In this document: positions 15,550-26,296 of the stretch, piece by piece | Numbering within the stretch: position 1 is the first letter of the stretch | Layout of the letters: each line of letters begins with the position of its first letter | NCBI RefSeq assembly: GCF_000455265.1 | Contig: NZ_HG005140.1 | Span: 215,139 to 279,138, forward strand | Origin: Paenibacillus antibioticophila | Lineage (GTDB): Bacteria > Bacillota > Bacilli > Paenibacillales > Paenibacillaceae | DNA: 64,000 nucleotides | Direction of reading: 5' to 3' | The notes under the pieces: generated by a model | What the model saw: only the letters and a program-made list of their open reading frames with translations | What the model was told of the DNA's origin: nothing | Database searches by the model: none | Program-made: the position numbers and the translations under genes

Positions 15550-16319
15550 ATTCCCGCCGTCTCTGGAACAGGATTTGGCCGCCGCTTGCGGCGGTCATCC
15601 TGTTTATACTGGTATGGCAAGTATCCACCTCGCTATTTAATATTGAACAGTGGGTTTTGCCCAGCCCTTCAACCATTGCCGATCAGGCCGTATCTGAAGC
15701 CGCTGGCCTCTGGGTCCATACCTTCGCAACGCTTCGCCTAATGCTGCTTGGCTTTGTTATCGGGAGTGTTGTCGGGCTTTTGGTTGCTTTTCTGCTGCAC
15801 TATATTCCTTTTCTAAAATCCGCCTTATACCCGCTAATCATCCTGAGCCAAAATGTACCTACGATTGCGCTCGCACCGCTTCTGATGATCTGGTTCGGGT
15901 TCGGGCTGCTGCCGAAGATTATCGTCATCACACTTGTCTGCTTCTTCCCTGTCGCCGTAGCCGCCATGGACGGACTGACGCGCACGGACCGGGTTATGCT
16001 TGACTATATGCGAATGTCCGGGGCATCGAGACAGGCTATCTTCACCAAGCTGGAGGTTCCTCACGCGCTGCCATCGATTTTCTCCGGATTGAAGATCGCG
16101 GCAACCTATAGCGTTATGGGGGCCATTATTGCCGAGTGGATCGGGGCGGACAAAGGAATCGGATATTATATGATGCTGCAAAAAGCATCATTCCGGACAG
16201 ACCGCACTTTCGTTGCCATCGCAGTGATTGTCATCGTCAGTCTCGCCATGTTTGCATTGGTCGCTTTGCTTGAGAAATGGCTGATCCGCTACAATCCAAC
16301 AGAGGATAAACAGAAATGA
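15546..16319 (+). CDS. thiX: ABC transporter permease ThiX
   Basis: The 257-residue permease belongs to the SsuC/TauC/NrtB-like group: six membrane helices and an EAA-type loop, DYMRMSGASRQAIFTKLEVP. It forms the channel for the ThiY substrate. Its ATG overlaps the stop of the preceding gene by 4 bp, so the two are translationally coupled. It sits directly before thiZ. Confidence 0.92.
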   Translation: MNSRRLWNRIWPPLAAVILFILVWQVSTSLFNIEQWVLPSPSTIADQAVSEAAGLWVHTFATLRLMLLGFVIGSVVGLLVAFLLHYIPFLKSALYPLIILSQNVPTIALAPLLMIWFGFGLLPKIIVITLVCFFPVAVAAMDGLTRTDRVMLDYMRMSGASRQAIFTKLEVPHALPSIFSGLKIAATYSVMGAIIAEWIGADKGIGYYMMLQKASFRTDRTFVAIAVIVIVSLAMFALVALLEKWLIRYNPTEDKQK

Positions 16320-16329
16320 GGGGAATTCA

Positions 16330-17139
16330 ATGAACATGATTCAATCCCAGCAACCGAATCTTCCAGCCGCTGCGCTTGAGCTTCAGAACATCAGCCTTGC
16401 GTTCGCCGATGGTTCACAGCGCCTGCCCGTATTGAATGATATCTCCCTCACTGTGCCCTCCGGTCAGTTTGTCTCCATTATCGGACCCTCCGGCAGCGGA
16501 AAAAGCACGCTCTTTCATGTGATTGGCGGTCTGCTTCGGCCGGAACAGGGGCTTGTACGGATACACGGACAAGATGTGACTGGAGAGCGGGGCTATATCA
16601 GCTATGTTCCGCAGAGGCCTGCACTATTTCCCTGGCGAACGACCCGTGATAACATTTTGCTGGCAAGAGAAATCTCCGGAGGTATCGATCAGCATGTTCG
16701 CGCCGAGGCGGAGAACTGGATAGCGAAGGCCGGATTAAAAGGCTTCGAGAAAGCTTATCCTCACATGCTGTCCGGAGGAATGCAGCAACGCGCCTCCTTC
16801 CTGCGCGGTCTGATTGCTCCGCAGGAGCTGCTCTGTCTGGACGAGCCCTTCAGCTCGCTGGATGAATTAACCCGTCATGAAATGCAGGAATGGCTGCTGG
16901 AGCTATGGGAGGAACAACGCCGTTCGGTCTTGCTCATCACACACAGCATTGAGGAAGCCCTCTTGCTCTCGGACACGGTCTACCTGTTCTCCAATCGACC
17001 CGCCTCCATTATCCATAAGGTAGCTGTCCCCTTTGAGCGGCCCCGCCGCAAGGATATTGCCAATGATCCCGAATTTCTCAGGCTTAAGCGCGAGGTCAGT
17101 GAACGCATGGTTGAACAACAACGCAAAAAGCCAATCTGA
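16330..17139 (+). CDS. thiZ: ABC transporter ATP-binding protein ThiZ
   Basis: The 269-residue ATPase has Walker A (GPSGSGKST), the Q-loop region (YVPQRPALFPWRT), the signature LSGGMQQRASF, Walker B with catalytic Glu (LLCLDEPFSSLD) and the switch His (LITHSIEEA). It powers the thiXYZ uptake system. A GAGGGGAATTCA ribosome site precedes ATG 16330; a second ATG two codons later is also possible. The stop codon is inside the stem of a terminator. Confidence 0.94.
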   Translation: MNMIQSQQPNLPAAALELQNISLAFADGSQRLPVLNDISLTVPSGQFVSIIGPSGSGKSTLFHVIGGLLRPEQGLVRIHGQDVTGERGYISYVPQRPALFPWRTTRDNILLAREISGGIDQHVRAEAENWIAKAGLKGFEKAYPHMLSGGMQQRASFLRGLIAPQELLCLDEPFSSLDELTRHEMQEWLLELWEEQRRSVLLITHSIEEALLLSDTVYLFSNRPASIIHKVAVPFERPRRKDIANDPEFLRLKREVSERMVEQQRKKPI

Positions 17140-17165
17140 GCTGCATTTCCCACTCGGATTGGCTT
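17128..17165. terminator. Terminator of the thi operon, shared with the HD-GYP gene
   Basis: AAGCCAATC (17128-17136) pairs with GGATTGGCTT (about 17155-17164), and T-rich sequence follows on the plus strand. On the minus strand AAGCCAATCC...GATTGGCTT is followed by TTTTGCG, so it may also end the convergent gene. Confidence 0.75.
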
Positions 17166-17175
17166 CATTTATTTA

Positions 17176-17790
17176 TTATAAGGAATATATATTCAGCGTC
17201 TGTTCCGATATTTCCATCATTGCATGCACGATTTCCGGGTCAAACTGAGCGTTGGCATTGCGGATCAGCTCGAGTCTCGCCTCGCTCAGACTGATTCTTC
17301 TCCGATATATTTTGTTTGATGTCATGGAATCAAAGGCATCAAGCACCGCACAGATCCGAGCCCCAAGCGGGATATTCGTACCTGCAAGCCCGTCGGGATA
17401 TCCTCTGCCATCCCACCGCTCATGGTGATGCCTTACAATCGAGATGATCTCGGGGCCAAAGCCGGGGTCTCCCTCTAGCATCTTCGCACCGATCTCCGGA
17501 TGACTGCGGATGATCTTCCATTGCTCCTCATTAAAGCTATCCCTTTGCGTGATCAATTCCCGAGAGATGGCCGTCTTACCGATATCATGCAGAAAGCATC
17601 CTCGGCTCAACTGGCCTGCGGCCTCCTCGCTCAGCTCCAATGGAACAGCTATCTTCTCGGCCAGCATGGCCAAGCGCGACGAATGGTGATAGATATCCGG
17701 ATGCGTATCTCTCAGCTTCTTAATCCATATTTTCGCTTCCGGACCCCGTTCCCATCCCGAATTATCCACGTTGATACTTGAAGCAACCAA
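17176..17790 (-). CDS. HD-GYP domain protein (cyclic-di-nucleotide phosphodiesterase-like)
   Basis: The protein is about 204 residues and consists almost entirely of an HD-GYP domain: an early His (HHSSRLAMLAEKI), FLHDIGKTAIS with the HD pair, RSHPEIG, RHHHERWDGRGYPDG with the GYP motif, and AVLDAFDSM. These residues form the metal centre of c-di-GMP or related phosphodiesterases. A GTG start at 17817 is possible, but TTG at 17790 has AGGAGG at ideal spacing, so it is chosen. No sensor domain is attached, so it may act with a partner. Activity is inferred from the motif. Confidence 0.88.
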   Translation of the reverse strand: MVASSINVDNSGWERGPEAKIWIKKLRDTHPDIYHHSSRLAMLAEKIAVPLELSEEAAGQLSRGCFLHDIGKTAISRELITQRDSFNEEQWKIIRSHPEIGAKMLEGDPGFGPEIISIVRHHHERWDGRGYPDGLAGTNIPLGARICAVLDAFDSMTSNKIYRRRISLSEARLELIRNANAQFDPEIVHAMMEISEQTLNIYSL

Positions 17791-18015
17791 CAGCCTGCCT
17801 CCTAATACCTGTTTCACAAGTCGTTATATTTTCTCTTCTACTTTTGGAACACTTTTACATTATAGGTCAAAAGTTATTAAATGCATAGAAATAAGCGACA
17901 ACAATCTTTCAAAATACCAGCTTTTCGCCAAAAACAGGCCTTTAGTTGCATATAAAATTACCTGCAACTTTGTCGATTGACTTGTAAACCCGATCATGGT
18001 AATTTAATTATATTC

Positions 18016-18037
18016 TAATTAGATGAATGTTTAATTT
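18016..18037. promoter_or_regulatory. Operator-like site upstream of the ArsR/DUF2087 regulator
   Basis: TAATTAGATGAATGTTTAAT sits just before the ribosome site of the regulator. It shares its left half with the palindrome at 18667-18690 in front of the adjacent MFS pump gene, which suggests autoregulation. Confidence 0.45.
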
Positions 18038-18054
18038 GTTAAGGAGGGATCGAA

Positions 18055-18642
18055 ATGCAGATTGATCGTATTGTTCAGTTCCATAAGACGATGGGCGATA
18101 TTACCCGTGTACGTATAGTTGCTTTGCTAAGAAACGGTCCCCTTCATGGTCAGGCCTTGGCCGGAAAGCTGGGAGTGTCCCCTCCGACGATTACTCATCA
18201 CATGACTAAATTAAGGGAGGCGGACCTCATTTACGAACGCAGAGAGAAGAATACGATTTATTTCTATTTGAATGAGAAGAGCCTGAATCTGCAGGCGGAA
18301 GCGATATTAAGCATCGGGGGCGGCGGAGCGGAGCCTTCTTCTCGTGAGCCTGCCGGAGACCTGGCCCTGCAGAAACAGACGGTTATCAAGAATTTCTTTA
18401 CCAAGGAAGGCAGGCTCAAGCATTTGCCGGCCCAGCAGAAGAAGAAGCGGATCGTGCTCGAGCATCTGGTCGAGGGCTTGAAGCCGAACACGAAGTATAC
18501 AGAGAAAGAGATTAATGAGTATATCAAGCAATACCACGAGGATTATGCGACGATCCGGCGCGAATTTATAATGCATCAATACATGTACCGGGAGAATGAA
18601 ATTTATGAATTGAACCCTCGGGAAATCTGGGAGAAGCCTTGA
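18055..18642 (+). CDS. ArsR-type winged-helix regulator with DUF2087 domain
   Basis: The 195-residue protein joins an N-terminal ArsR-like helix-turn-helix (residues 6-75, GQALAGKLGVSPPTITHHMTKL) to a C-terminal DUF2087 domain (about residues 105-190, with GRLKHLPAQQKKKRIVLEHL and the DYATIRREFI segment). No CxC metal site of ArsR sensors is evident. It has an AAGGAGGGATC ribosome site. An MFS pump gene follows after a terminator, and related AT-rich operators precede both genes, so it probably represses the pump. Confidence 0.88.
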   Translation: MQIDRIVQFHKTMGDITRVRIVALLRNGPLHGQALAGKLGVSPPTITHHMTKLREADLIYERREKNTIYFYLNEKSLNLQAEAILSIGGGGAEPSSREPAGDLALQKQTVIKNFFTKEGRLKHLPAQQKKKRIVLEHLVEGLKPNTKYTEKEINEYIKQYHEDYATIRREFIMHQYMYRENEIYELNPREIWEKP

Positions 18643-18660
18643 TGGCTTCCCTACTTTTTT
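18629..18660 (+). terminator. Terminator between regulator and MFS gene
   Basis: GGGAGAAGCC, a TTGAT loop and GGCTTCCC are followed by TACTTTTTT. The regulator stop codon lies in the loop. Confidence 0.8.
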
Positions 18661-18666
18661 GAAATA

Positions 18667-18690
18667 TTAATTAGATATATATCAAATTAG
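18667..18690. promoter_or_regulatory. Palindromic operator-like site upstream of the MFS gene
   Basis: TAATTAGATATATATCAAAT and the next bases TA form an imperfect palindrome (TAATTAGAT / ATCAAATTA). It lies 40-60 bp before the MFS start and shares sequence with the site before the regulator. Confidence 0.5.
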
Positions 18691-18726
18691 ATTGTTATTA
18701 AATTTACTTAATAGTAAGGAGTTATC

Positions 18727-19989
18727 ATGCTTATTCGAAAAGGAGTACTTCACCACGAAAGAGATTATGCAAAATTATTCGGGGCTGGAATCGTGAACGG
18801 AATTGGCGATCGCATTAGCCAGGTGGCTGTGCTGGGGCTTCTGTTGTCATTAACCGGCTCCGGGCTTGCCGTAGGAATCGCGTTCGCAATCCGGCTCGTT
18901 CCTTATCTGATCTTTGCGCCGCTTGGCGGCTGGTTGGCAGACCGTTTCCCCAAGAAGCGATTAATGATTGCTGCGGACCTCATCAGGGCCGTCTTCGCCC
19001 TGCTTCCGGTATTCGTCAGAGACGTTGGGGACATCTGGATCATCTGGTTATCCATGTTCCTGCTGTCTGCCGGAGAAGCTCTCTATGTTCCCGCCCGGAT
19101 GTCAGCAATCCCGCTTCTGGTCAGGAAGGAGCATCTCCTGAAAATCAACAGCCTGGAAGAGGTAATGACCGGCTTTATTTTAATTTTCGGCTCCGTAACC
19201 GGGGGCGCGGTGGCGGTCTGGCTCGGTTCGGAGGCCTCGTTCTTGTGTAATGCCGTATCCTTCCTGATATCCGCACTGCTGCTGGCGAGGCTGCCTCAGC
19301 TATCCAGGACTGCGCAGCATGACGAGCACGCTCAGCCACAATCAGCCTCCCCAGGCTCCCTGGATCATTCACAATTAGAGCCGATGGCACGCAGACAGGG
19401 ATGGGCTGAATTCAAGTCCTTGCTTGCCGCCTCTCCCTACCTGCGACTCATGCTCTTTATCTTTGCGGTATGGCCGATCGGTGACGGGATCTTTAATATT
19501 TTGCTCAGCATATATGCCACAGAGGTGTTCCATGCGGGTGATTTTGGAATCGGGCTCATGTACGGGGCGCTAGGCATCGGGCTTGTCGCTGGTTCAGCCT
19601 TGACCGGAAGATTCGCCGGTCAGCTTCGGATCGCCGCGATCCTCACGCTGCTCGCCGAAGGAATATGCCATATCCTCGTCAGCCAGAGCGGTTCTATGCT
19701 GATTGCCGCTGGACTTATGGTGCTGACAGCTGCCATCTCCAGTATCGGCGGAGCCTGCAACCAGACCCTTCTGATGAATACCGTACCGGAGTACCTGAGA
19801 GGAAGATTCATGGGCATACTCGGTTCCATGCAGAACACGATCATGGGCATTTCTATGTTTCTGAGCGGATTTCTGCTGGAGGTTCTCACCCCGAGGATGC
19901 TTGGACTGGCCGGAGGCCTATTCCTCATGACGATGGGCGCTTGCTTCACCGCCGTTTACCTGTTTTTCCGCCCTCGCCTGCAGGCTTGA
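18727..19989 (+). CDS. MFS efflux transporter (MFS_3/macrolide-efflux-like)
   Basis: The 420-residue protein has 12 predicted helices and the MFS loop 2-3 motif (PLGGWLADRFPKKRLMI). The N-terminal pattern, FGAGIVNGIGDRISQVAVLGLLL, is typical of the MefA-type/EntS-like drug efflux branch. It would export small lipophilic compounds by proton antiport. AGTAAGGAGTTATC precedes the ATG. It ends 3 bp before the convergent nitroreductase gene. Substrate is not known. Confidence 0.85.
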   Translation: MLIRKGVLHHERDYAKLFGAGIVNGIGDRISQVAVLGLLLSLTGSGLAVGIAFAIRLVPYLIFAPLGGWLADRFPKKRLMIAADLIRAVFALLPVFVRDVGDIWIIWLSMFLLSAGEALYVPARMSAIPLLVRKEHLLKINSLEEVMTGFILIFGSVTGGAVAVWLGSEASFLCNAVSFLISALLLARLPQLSRTAQHDEHAQPQSASPGSLDHSQLEPMARRQGWAEFKSLLAASPYLRLMLFIFAVWPIGDGIFNILLSIYATEVFHAGDFGIGLMYGALGIGLVAGSALTGRFAGQLRIAAILTLLAEGICHILVSQSGSMLIAAGLMVLTAAISSIGGACNQTLLMNTVPEYLRGRFMGILGSMQNTIMGISMFLSGFLLEVLTPRMLGLAGGLFLMTMGACFTAVYLFFRPRLQA

Positions 19990-19991
19990 TG

Positions 19992-20735
19992 CTATTCCTT
20001 AAGGAATCCCCTATCCCGCAAAAATGACTTCATATGCGCCCGGGACGGGTGAACAAGCTTCTCCGCCATCAGGAGCGACCATGGCGTATCCTTCGCACCA
20101 CCGGTTCTCTCCCGCAGGTACTCCGCCATGACCTCATCATACCGCTCCACAGCGGCCTCCCCTTGCTGCGGGCGGTACTGTTCCCAATGGAGCACCGCTT
20201 CCTGCGGCAGCCGTGGCCGTTGTCCGGGGTTCTGATCGGGGTAGCCGAGACACATGCCGAATACCGGATAGGCCAGCTCTGGCAGACCCAGCAGCTCGGA
20301 CACCTCCTGACTGTGGTTCCGGATACCGCCAATATAGACTATGCCAAGTCCCAGTGATTCCGCAGCCACTGCCGCATTCTGTGCTGCAAGCGCCGCATCC
20401 ACGGTCGCCACAATGAAGTTTTCCGTCGTCTGCTCGTAGCTTTGCGCCTCGGGATGATGACGCTCAGCAGCGCGCTTCAAACGTGACAAATCACCGCACC
20501 AGACCAGAAACACCGGACACTCTGCGATGTAAGTCTGCTGTCCGCACAGCTCCTTCAGCTTATCCTTTTGCTCCGGGTCCGTAACTGCAATCACCGTATA
20601 CGCCTGCACATTGCTGGAGCTGGAGGCCATCTGCCCTGCGGCAACAATCGTCTCTACCTGCTCCTTCGTCACCGGTGCATCCGAATACTTCCGGATCGAG
20701 CGATGATTCATCAATAATGAGATCGTGTCATTCAT
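19992..20735 (-). CDS. nfsA: Oxygen-insensitive NADPH nitroreductase, NfsA/NfrA1 type
   Basis: The 247-residue flavoprotein has the family opening MNHRSIRKYSDAPV, the SSSSNVQAYTVIAV FMN-binding segment and GLGIVYIGGIRN, ending in a Gly-rich and basic C-terminal arm that contacts NADPH. NfsA proteins reduce nitroaromatics and quinones by two electrons with FMN. The frame opens at a TTG, but ATG 20735 is better spaced behind GAAGGGAGCG. It stands alone, with a 63-bp gap to the LOG gene stop on the same strand. Confidence 0.9.
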   Translation of the reverse strand: MNDTISLLMNHRSIRKYSDAPVTKEQVETIVAAGQMASSSSNVQAYTVIAVTDPEQKDKLKELCGQQTYIAECPVFLVWCGDLSRLKRAAERHHPEAQSYEQTTENFIVATVDAALAAQNAAVAAESLGLGIVYIGGIRNHSQEVSELLGLPELAYPVFGMCLGYPDQNPGQRPRLPQEAVLHWEQYRPQQGEAAVERYDEVMAEYLRERTGGAKDTPWSLLMAEKLVHPSRAHMKSFLRDRGFLKE

Positions 20736-20798
20736 ATCGGATTTCGCTCCCTTCAATGAACTAATGAATAGGGTGTGCTGCGTTGAACGTCCTTCCTA

Positions 20799-21365
20799 TT
20801 ACACTTGATATTGCCGAATGCCGGGCGGTATGTAGCTTTCAATAAAAGCCTCAATTTGCCCGATCGAATCTGAAAACAGGATTTTACTCCGATCTTCCGT
20901 ACTCAAGAAGCCTTCATCCACCATTTTGCTATAAAAGGAATCCACATGATCGTAGTACCCGTTTTTATTATAAAAAATACACGGATGCTCATTCTGTCCG
21001 ATTCTCGCCCAAGAGACGCATTCCGTAATCTCCTCCAGAGTACCGGGACCGCCAGGCAGGGCCAGATACGCCTTGCTTAAATCCATCATATATTTCTTGC
21101 GCTCCGGCATGGAATCTACCACGATCAGCTCCGTCAGATGAGGATGGGCCAGCTCACGGTCGCGCAGGAAGCCCGGAATAATCCCAATAACCTCTCCGCC
21201 ATGACTCAAAACGGTATCCGCCAATATCCCCATCAATCCTGCTCTTCCGCCGCCATAAACCAGCACATGACCCTGACGGGCGATCCACTCCCCAATCTCA
21301 ACCGCCGCCTTCTGATAAACAGGCGAGTTGCCCAAACTTGCTCCGCAATATACCGCTATATTCAT
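20799..21365 (-). CDS. LOG-family nucleoside-monophosphate phosphoribohydrolase
   Basis: The 188-residue Rossmann-like protein has the LOG signature PGGPGTLEE and the N-terminal strand with YCGASLGNSPVY. LOG (TIGR00730, YvdD-like) enzymes cleave nucleoside 5'-monophosphates to base and ribose 5-phosphate, and were called lysine decarboxylases in older annotation. It has an AAGGAAGGATCAG ribosome site. The motif D/R residues MPERKKYM and the PGGPGTLEE loop are intact, so the enzyme is probably active. Confidence 0.92.
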   Translation of the reverse strand: MNIAVYCGASLGNSPVYQKAAVEIGEWIARQGHVLVYGGGRAGLMGILADTVLSHGGEVIGIIPGFLRDRELAHPHLTELIVVDSMPERKKYMMDLSKAYLALPGGPGTLEEITECVSWARIGQNEHPCIFYNKNGYYDHVDSFYSKMVDEGFLSTEDRSKILFSDSIGQIEAFIESYIPPGIRQYQV

Positions 21366-21517
21366 CTATCTGATCCTTCCTTTCCTGCTTAGTCGCTTAA
21401 TTATCATAACACAGAACATATGTTTGTCTCTATCCCGAAGTTACCTATTTACATTAATATACAAAAGTGATATCATTAAAATATCAAATTAATATCCCAC
21501 TATAAGGAGTGCTCGCT

Positions 21518-22372
21518 ATGTTAAAAGAGAAAGAGTTGTCCTATTTGAACGGGTTTGCTGGCCTGCTGTTTATTGTTCTTATCGGCGTCGCAGGAGGCTA
21601 TCTGATCTCCCTTCAATCCACACTCCCGCTGATTGTCGGGATTATCGCATGTGCGATTGCGTTTATTCTGCTAACCGGACTTACCATTGTACAGCCGAAC
21701 CAGGCCCGCGTCCTGACCTTCTTCGGTCGATATCTGGGGGTCATCCGCAAGAGCGGCTTCTATCTTTCGATTCCATTTTCCACACGCAAAGCGGTATCGC
21801 TCCGCGTTCGCAACTTCAACAGTGCCAAGCTGAAGGTGAATGATGTGAACGGAAATCCGATCGAGATCGCAACGGTCGTTGTCTTCTCCGTCGTGGACTC
21901 GGCGGCCGCCTTGTTCGAGGTTGATGAATACGAGACTTTTGTCGAAATTCAAAGCGAGACGGCACTGCGCCATGTAGCCAGCAAATACGCTTATGATCAA
22001 CCGGACGGTACGGGCTTCTCCTTGCGGGGCAACACCGAAGAAATTGCACTGGAGCTGACCGAGGAGCTGCAAAAGCGGCTTGAAATTGCCGGCGTAAAGG
22101 TCATTGAATCCCGTCTCACCCACCTGGCTTATTCCACTGAAATCGCAAGCGCCATGCTGCAGCGCCAACAGGCCGAGGCCATCATCGCCGCCCGCGAGAA
22201 AATTGTCGACGGTGCCGTTACCATGGTACAAATGGCTATCGAGCGCCTGCAAAGCGACAATGTCGTCGAACTGGATGATGAGCGCAAAGCAGCTATGATC
22301 AACAATCTGCTTGTTGCCGTCGTGGCCGACCGCTCCGCCCAGCCGGTCATTAATACAAGCTCGCTGTACTAA
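21518..22372 (+). CDS. SPFH (band 7) domain membrane protein
   Basis: The 284-residue protein has two N-terminal hydrophobic helices (about residues 12-33 and 36-58), then an SPFH domain that begins with [17 protein letters not shown] and ends in the helical region [22 protein letters not shown]. Such proteins oligomerise on membranes as stomatin/HflKC-like scaffolds. The upstream in-frame GTG lies in the ribosome site, so ATG 21518 is used. A small ribbon-helix-helix protein and an unknown protein follow at 15 bp and with overlap, so all three form one operon. Confidence 0.9.
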   Translation: MLKEKELSYLNGFAGLLFIVLIGVAGGYLISLQSTLPLIVGIIACAIAFILLTGLTIVQPNQARVLTFFGRYLGVIRKSGFYLSIPFSTRKAVSLRVRNFNSAKLKVNDVNGNPIEIATVVVFSVVDSAAALFEVDEYETFVEIQSETALRHVASKYAYDQPDGTGFSLRGNTEEIALELTEELQKRLEIAGVKVIESRLTHLAYSTEIASAMLQRQQAEAIIAAREKIVDGAVTMVQMAIERLQSDNVVELDDERKAAMINNLLVAVVADRSAQPVINTSSLY

Positions 22373-22386
22373 GGGACATCCAGACG

Positions 22387-22590
22387 ATGCCAGCTAAAAA
22401 AAGCTTCCCTTTGCGTCTTGACCCAATGTTGTATGAAGCTTTGGAGCGCTGGGCGGCGGATGAATTCCGAAGCGTGAACGGCCATATCGAATATTTGCTG
22501 CGGGAGGCTCTAAGGAAAGAGGGACGGCTGCCTTCTCCGAAGCGCGCTCCCGGCAAGGAGGTCAAGGATCATGCAGACGAAGACGAGTAA
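22387..22590 (+). CDS. Arc-type ribbon-helix-helix small protein
   Basis: The 67-residue protein begins with a short strand (KSFPLRLDPMLYEALERWA) followed by two helices (DEFRSVNGHIEYLLREALR), the pattern of Arc/MetJ ribbon-helix-helix DNA-binding proteins. The tail is basic then acidic. The location right behind an SPFH gene and overlapping the next gene by 20 bp suggests it controls or partners with that operon. DNA binding is inferred from the fold pattern. Confidence 0.78.
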   Translation: MPAKKSFPLRLDPMLYEALERWAADEFRSVNGHIEYLLREALRKEGRLPSPKRAPGKEVKDHADEDE

Positions 22591-23176
22591 GAAGCTTAAT
22601 AAGCCTTGGTGGGTATCCAAGGCCACGACTGTGCTGCAGCAATTTGCCCAGACCGGAGGCGGCTCCTTCGTTCCCGCTTCCTTCAAAAACTGGAAGTATA
22701 CCGGACAGCATGTACGCATCGAGCTGGGGCACGGGCGCGGAACATTATATGTCACCATAAAAGATTCCGGCTCCGAGTCCTCCCAGCTCATTACGAGTAT
22801 CCAGTACTCCTTTCAGCCTCGAAGAAAGTTTCAGTTTCATCTGTGCAAGGTCAATCGGCTAATCTTTATTCCGTTTCATTCGGAGCTGAAGGATGCGTCT
22901 ATGCCGAATTCTGCGATGCAGAAGAGCTTTCACGCCAAAGCCACTCACCCTAGCCTGCTCCGTCAGCTGTTGAAGTTCGAAGGGCTTCAGGAAGTGTTGG
23001 AGAGCAAGCCGGACGCTTATATCTCGCTGAAAACAAAGGATCGCAGGCTGCTGCTAACCTTGACGGAAGCGAGCAAAAAACCCGATGCCGACAGCTTGAA
23101 TCAAGGAGTACGGCTTATGCGGTATTTTATCGCGGCCCTGGAGGAGCATGGAGTCATTCGGGAGAATTATCGTTAA
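22571..23176 (+). CDS. Unknown protein, 201 aa, third gene of the SPFH operon
   Basis: No family is recognised. The protein is basic at its N-terminus (MQTKTSKKLNKPWWVSKATT) and has no signal peptide or membrane segment. Predicted beta strands (ESSQLITSIQYSFQPRRKFQFHL) are followed by a helical C-terminal half. The start at 22571 is inside the previous gene, with GGCAAGGAGG in front, so translation is likely coupled. A strong terminator ends the operon. Confidence 0.72.
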   Translation: MQTKTSKKLNKPWWVSKATTVLQQFAQTGGGSFVPASFKNWKYTGQHVRIELGHGRGTLYVTIKDSGSESSQLITSIQYSFQPRRKFQFHLCKVNRLIFIPFHSELKDASMPNSAMQKSFHAKATHPSLLRQLLKFEGLQEVLESKPDAYISLKTKDRRLLLTLTEASKKPDADSLNQGVRLMRYFIAALEEHGVIRENYR

Positions 23177-23192
23177 GAATGGTTGAAGCGCA

Positions 23193-23241
23193 TAAAGCCT
23201 TTCCCTTGCCGGAATCACTCCGGTGCGGGAAAGGCTTTATG
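23193..23241. terminator. Bidirectional terminator between the SPFH operon and copA
   Basis: CATAAAGCCTTTCCC pairs with GGGAAAGGCTTTATG around a GCCGGA/TCCGGT inner stem, followed by TGTT on the plus strand. It separates two convergent operons. Confidence 0.82.
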
Positions 23242-23273
23242 TGTTAGTCCTTCCATATTCCAATTACCGATAC

Positions 23274-25505
<2,232 letters not shown>

Positions 25506-25529
25506 ACCCACACTTCCTTTCGATGCTCC

Positions 25530-25546
25530 ATACCCCTAGGGGGTAT
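25530..25546. promoter_or_regulatory. CsoR operator in front of copA
   Basis: The perfect-length palindrome ATACCCCTAGGGGGTAT matches the G/C-tract type of CsoR site and nearly copies the one in front of csoR (26304-26320). It lies between copZ and copA. Confidence 0.85.
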
Positions 25547-25574
25547 ATAGAAGGCGACAGAAATTTCTTTCTGT

Positions 25575-25781
25575 CTATTCGCCTACCACGTCATAGCCTT
25601 GCTCTTCAATGGCTCCCTTGATCGCTTCAACCGTAACCTTATCCGCGTCGTAAGCTACCGTGACACTCTTTGCAGCCAGATCTACCTTCGCTTCAGCGCC
25701 AAGCTCTTTTACCGCGCCTTCCACAGACTTTACGCAATGGTTACAGGACATTCCTTCTACCTTCAAGGTTACATTCGACAC
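25575..25781 (-). CDS. copZ: Copper chaperone CopZ
   Basis: The protein is about 68 residues and is a single heavy-metal-associated domain, MSNVTLKVEGMSCNHCVKSV, with Cys13-x-x-Cys16 as the Cu(I) ligands and the family loop GAEAKVDLAAKSVTV. It delivers copper to CopA. An ATG at 25790 touches the AGGAGG ribosome site, so the GTG at 25781 (9 bp away) is preferred, though translation could begin at either. It is the middle gene of the csoR-copZ-copA unit. Confidence 0.92.
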   Translation of the reverse strand: MSNVTLKVEGMSCNHCVKSVEGAVKELGAEAKVDLAAKSVTVAYDADKVTVEAIKGAIEEQGYDVVGE

Positions 25782-25827
25782 CTTATTCATCCTCCTAAAA
25801 GTTTTATAAAGGAAGTTCAATTTCCTA

Positions 25828-26220
25828 CTACTTCATCAGCTTCTGAACGGTTAACAACAGCTCATCAACTACTTCTGTCTCTCCCGCCTGAATGCGTTCG
25901 ATCACGCAGCTCTTCATATGTCCCTCCAGAAGGAGCTTGCCCACACTATTTAAAGCCGATTGAACAGCCGCAATCTGATTGAGCACATCATCGCAATAGG
26001 TATCCTTCTCAATCATCCCTTTAATTCCGCGAATCTGTCCCTCAACCCGGTTCAACCTGCTGATCAGATTGCTCTTCACCGCATCAGAGTGGTGACTGTG
26101 CCTTGCATGAGCATGCTCGCCAGCCTCATGAGAACAACATGCTTCCGGCTTGGCAGCTTGATCCTGATGTCCGGCAGCACCATGACCAGATAGCTTGCTT
26201 AACTCTTGTTCATTCACCAT
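25828..26220 (-). CDS. csoR: Copper-sensing repressor CsoR with His-rich N-terminus
   Basis: The 130-residue protein has the CsoR helix bundle with the Cu(I) ligands Cys76, His101 and Cys105 (DTYCDDVLNQI and GHMKSCVIE) and the typical RLNRVEGQIRGIKGM helix. Cu(I) binding releases it from DNA. About 48 residues before the core form an extension with Cys28, Cys29 and a run of His (HEAGEHAHARHSHHSD), which may bind extra metal. ATG 26220 follows GGAGGAGG; the frame is open further upstream to 26271. It is the first gene of the copper operon. Confidence 0.93.
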   Translation of the reverse strand: MVNEQELSKLSGHGAAGHQDQAAKPEACCSHEAGEHAHARHSHHSDAVKSNLISRLNRVEGQIRGIKGMIEKDTYCDDVLNQIAAVQSALNSVGKLLLEGHMKSCVIERIQAGETEVVDELLLTVQKLMK

Positions 26221-26296
26221 CTTCACTTCCTCCTCCCCATCCTTTTGTCCAGGGAACAACAGTCCATTCACATCAAACTTCCTGCCGTTGAGTACA

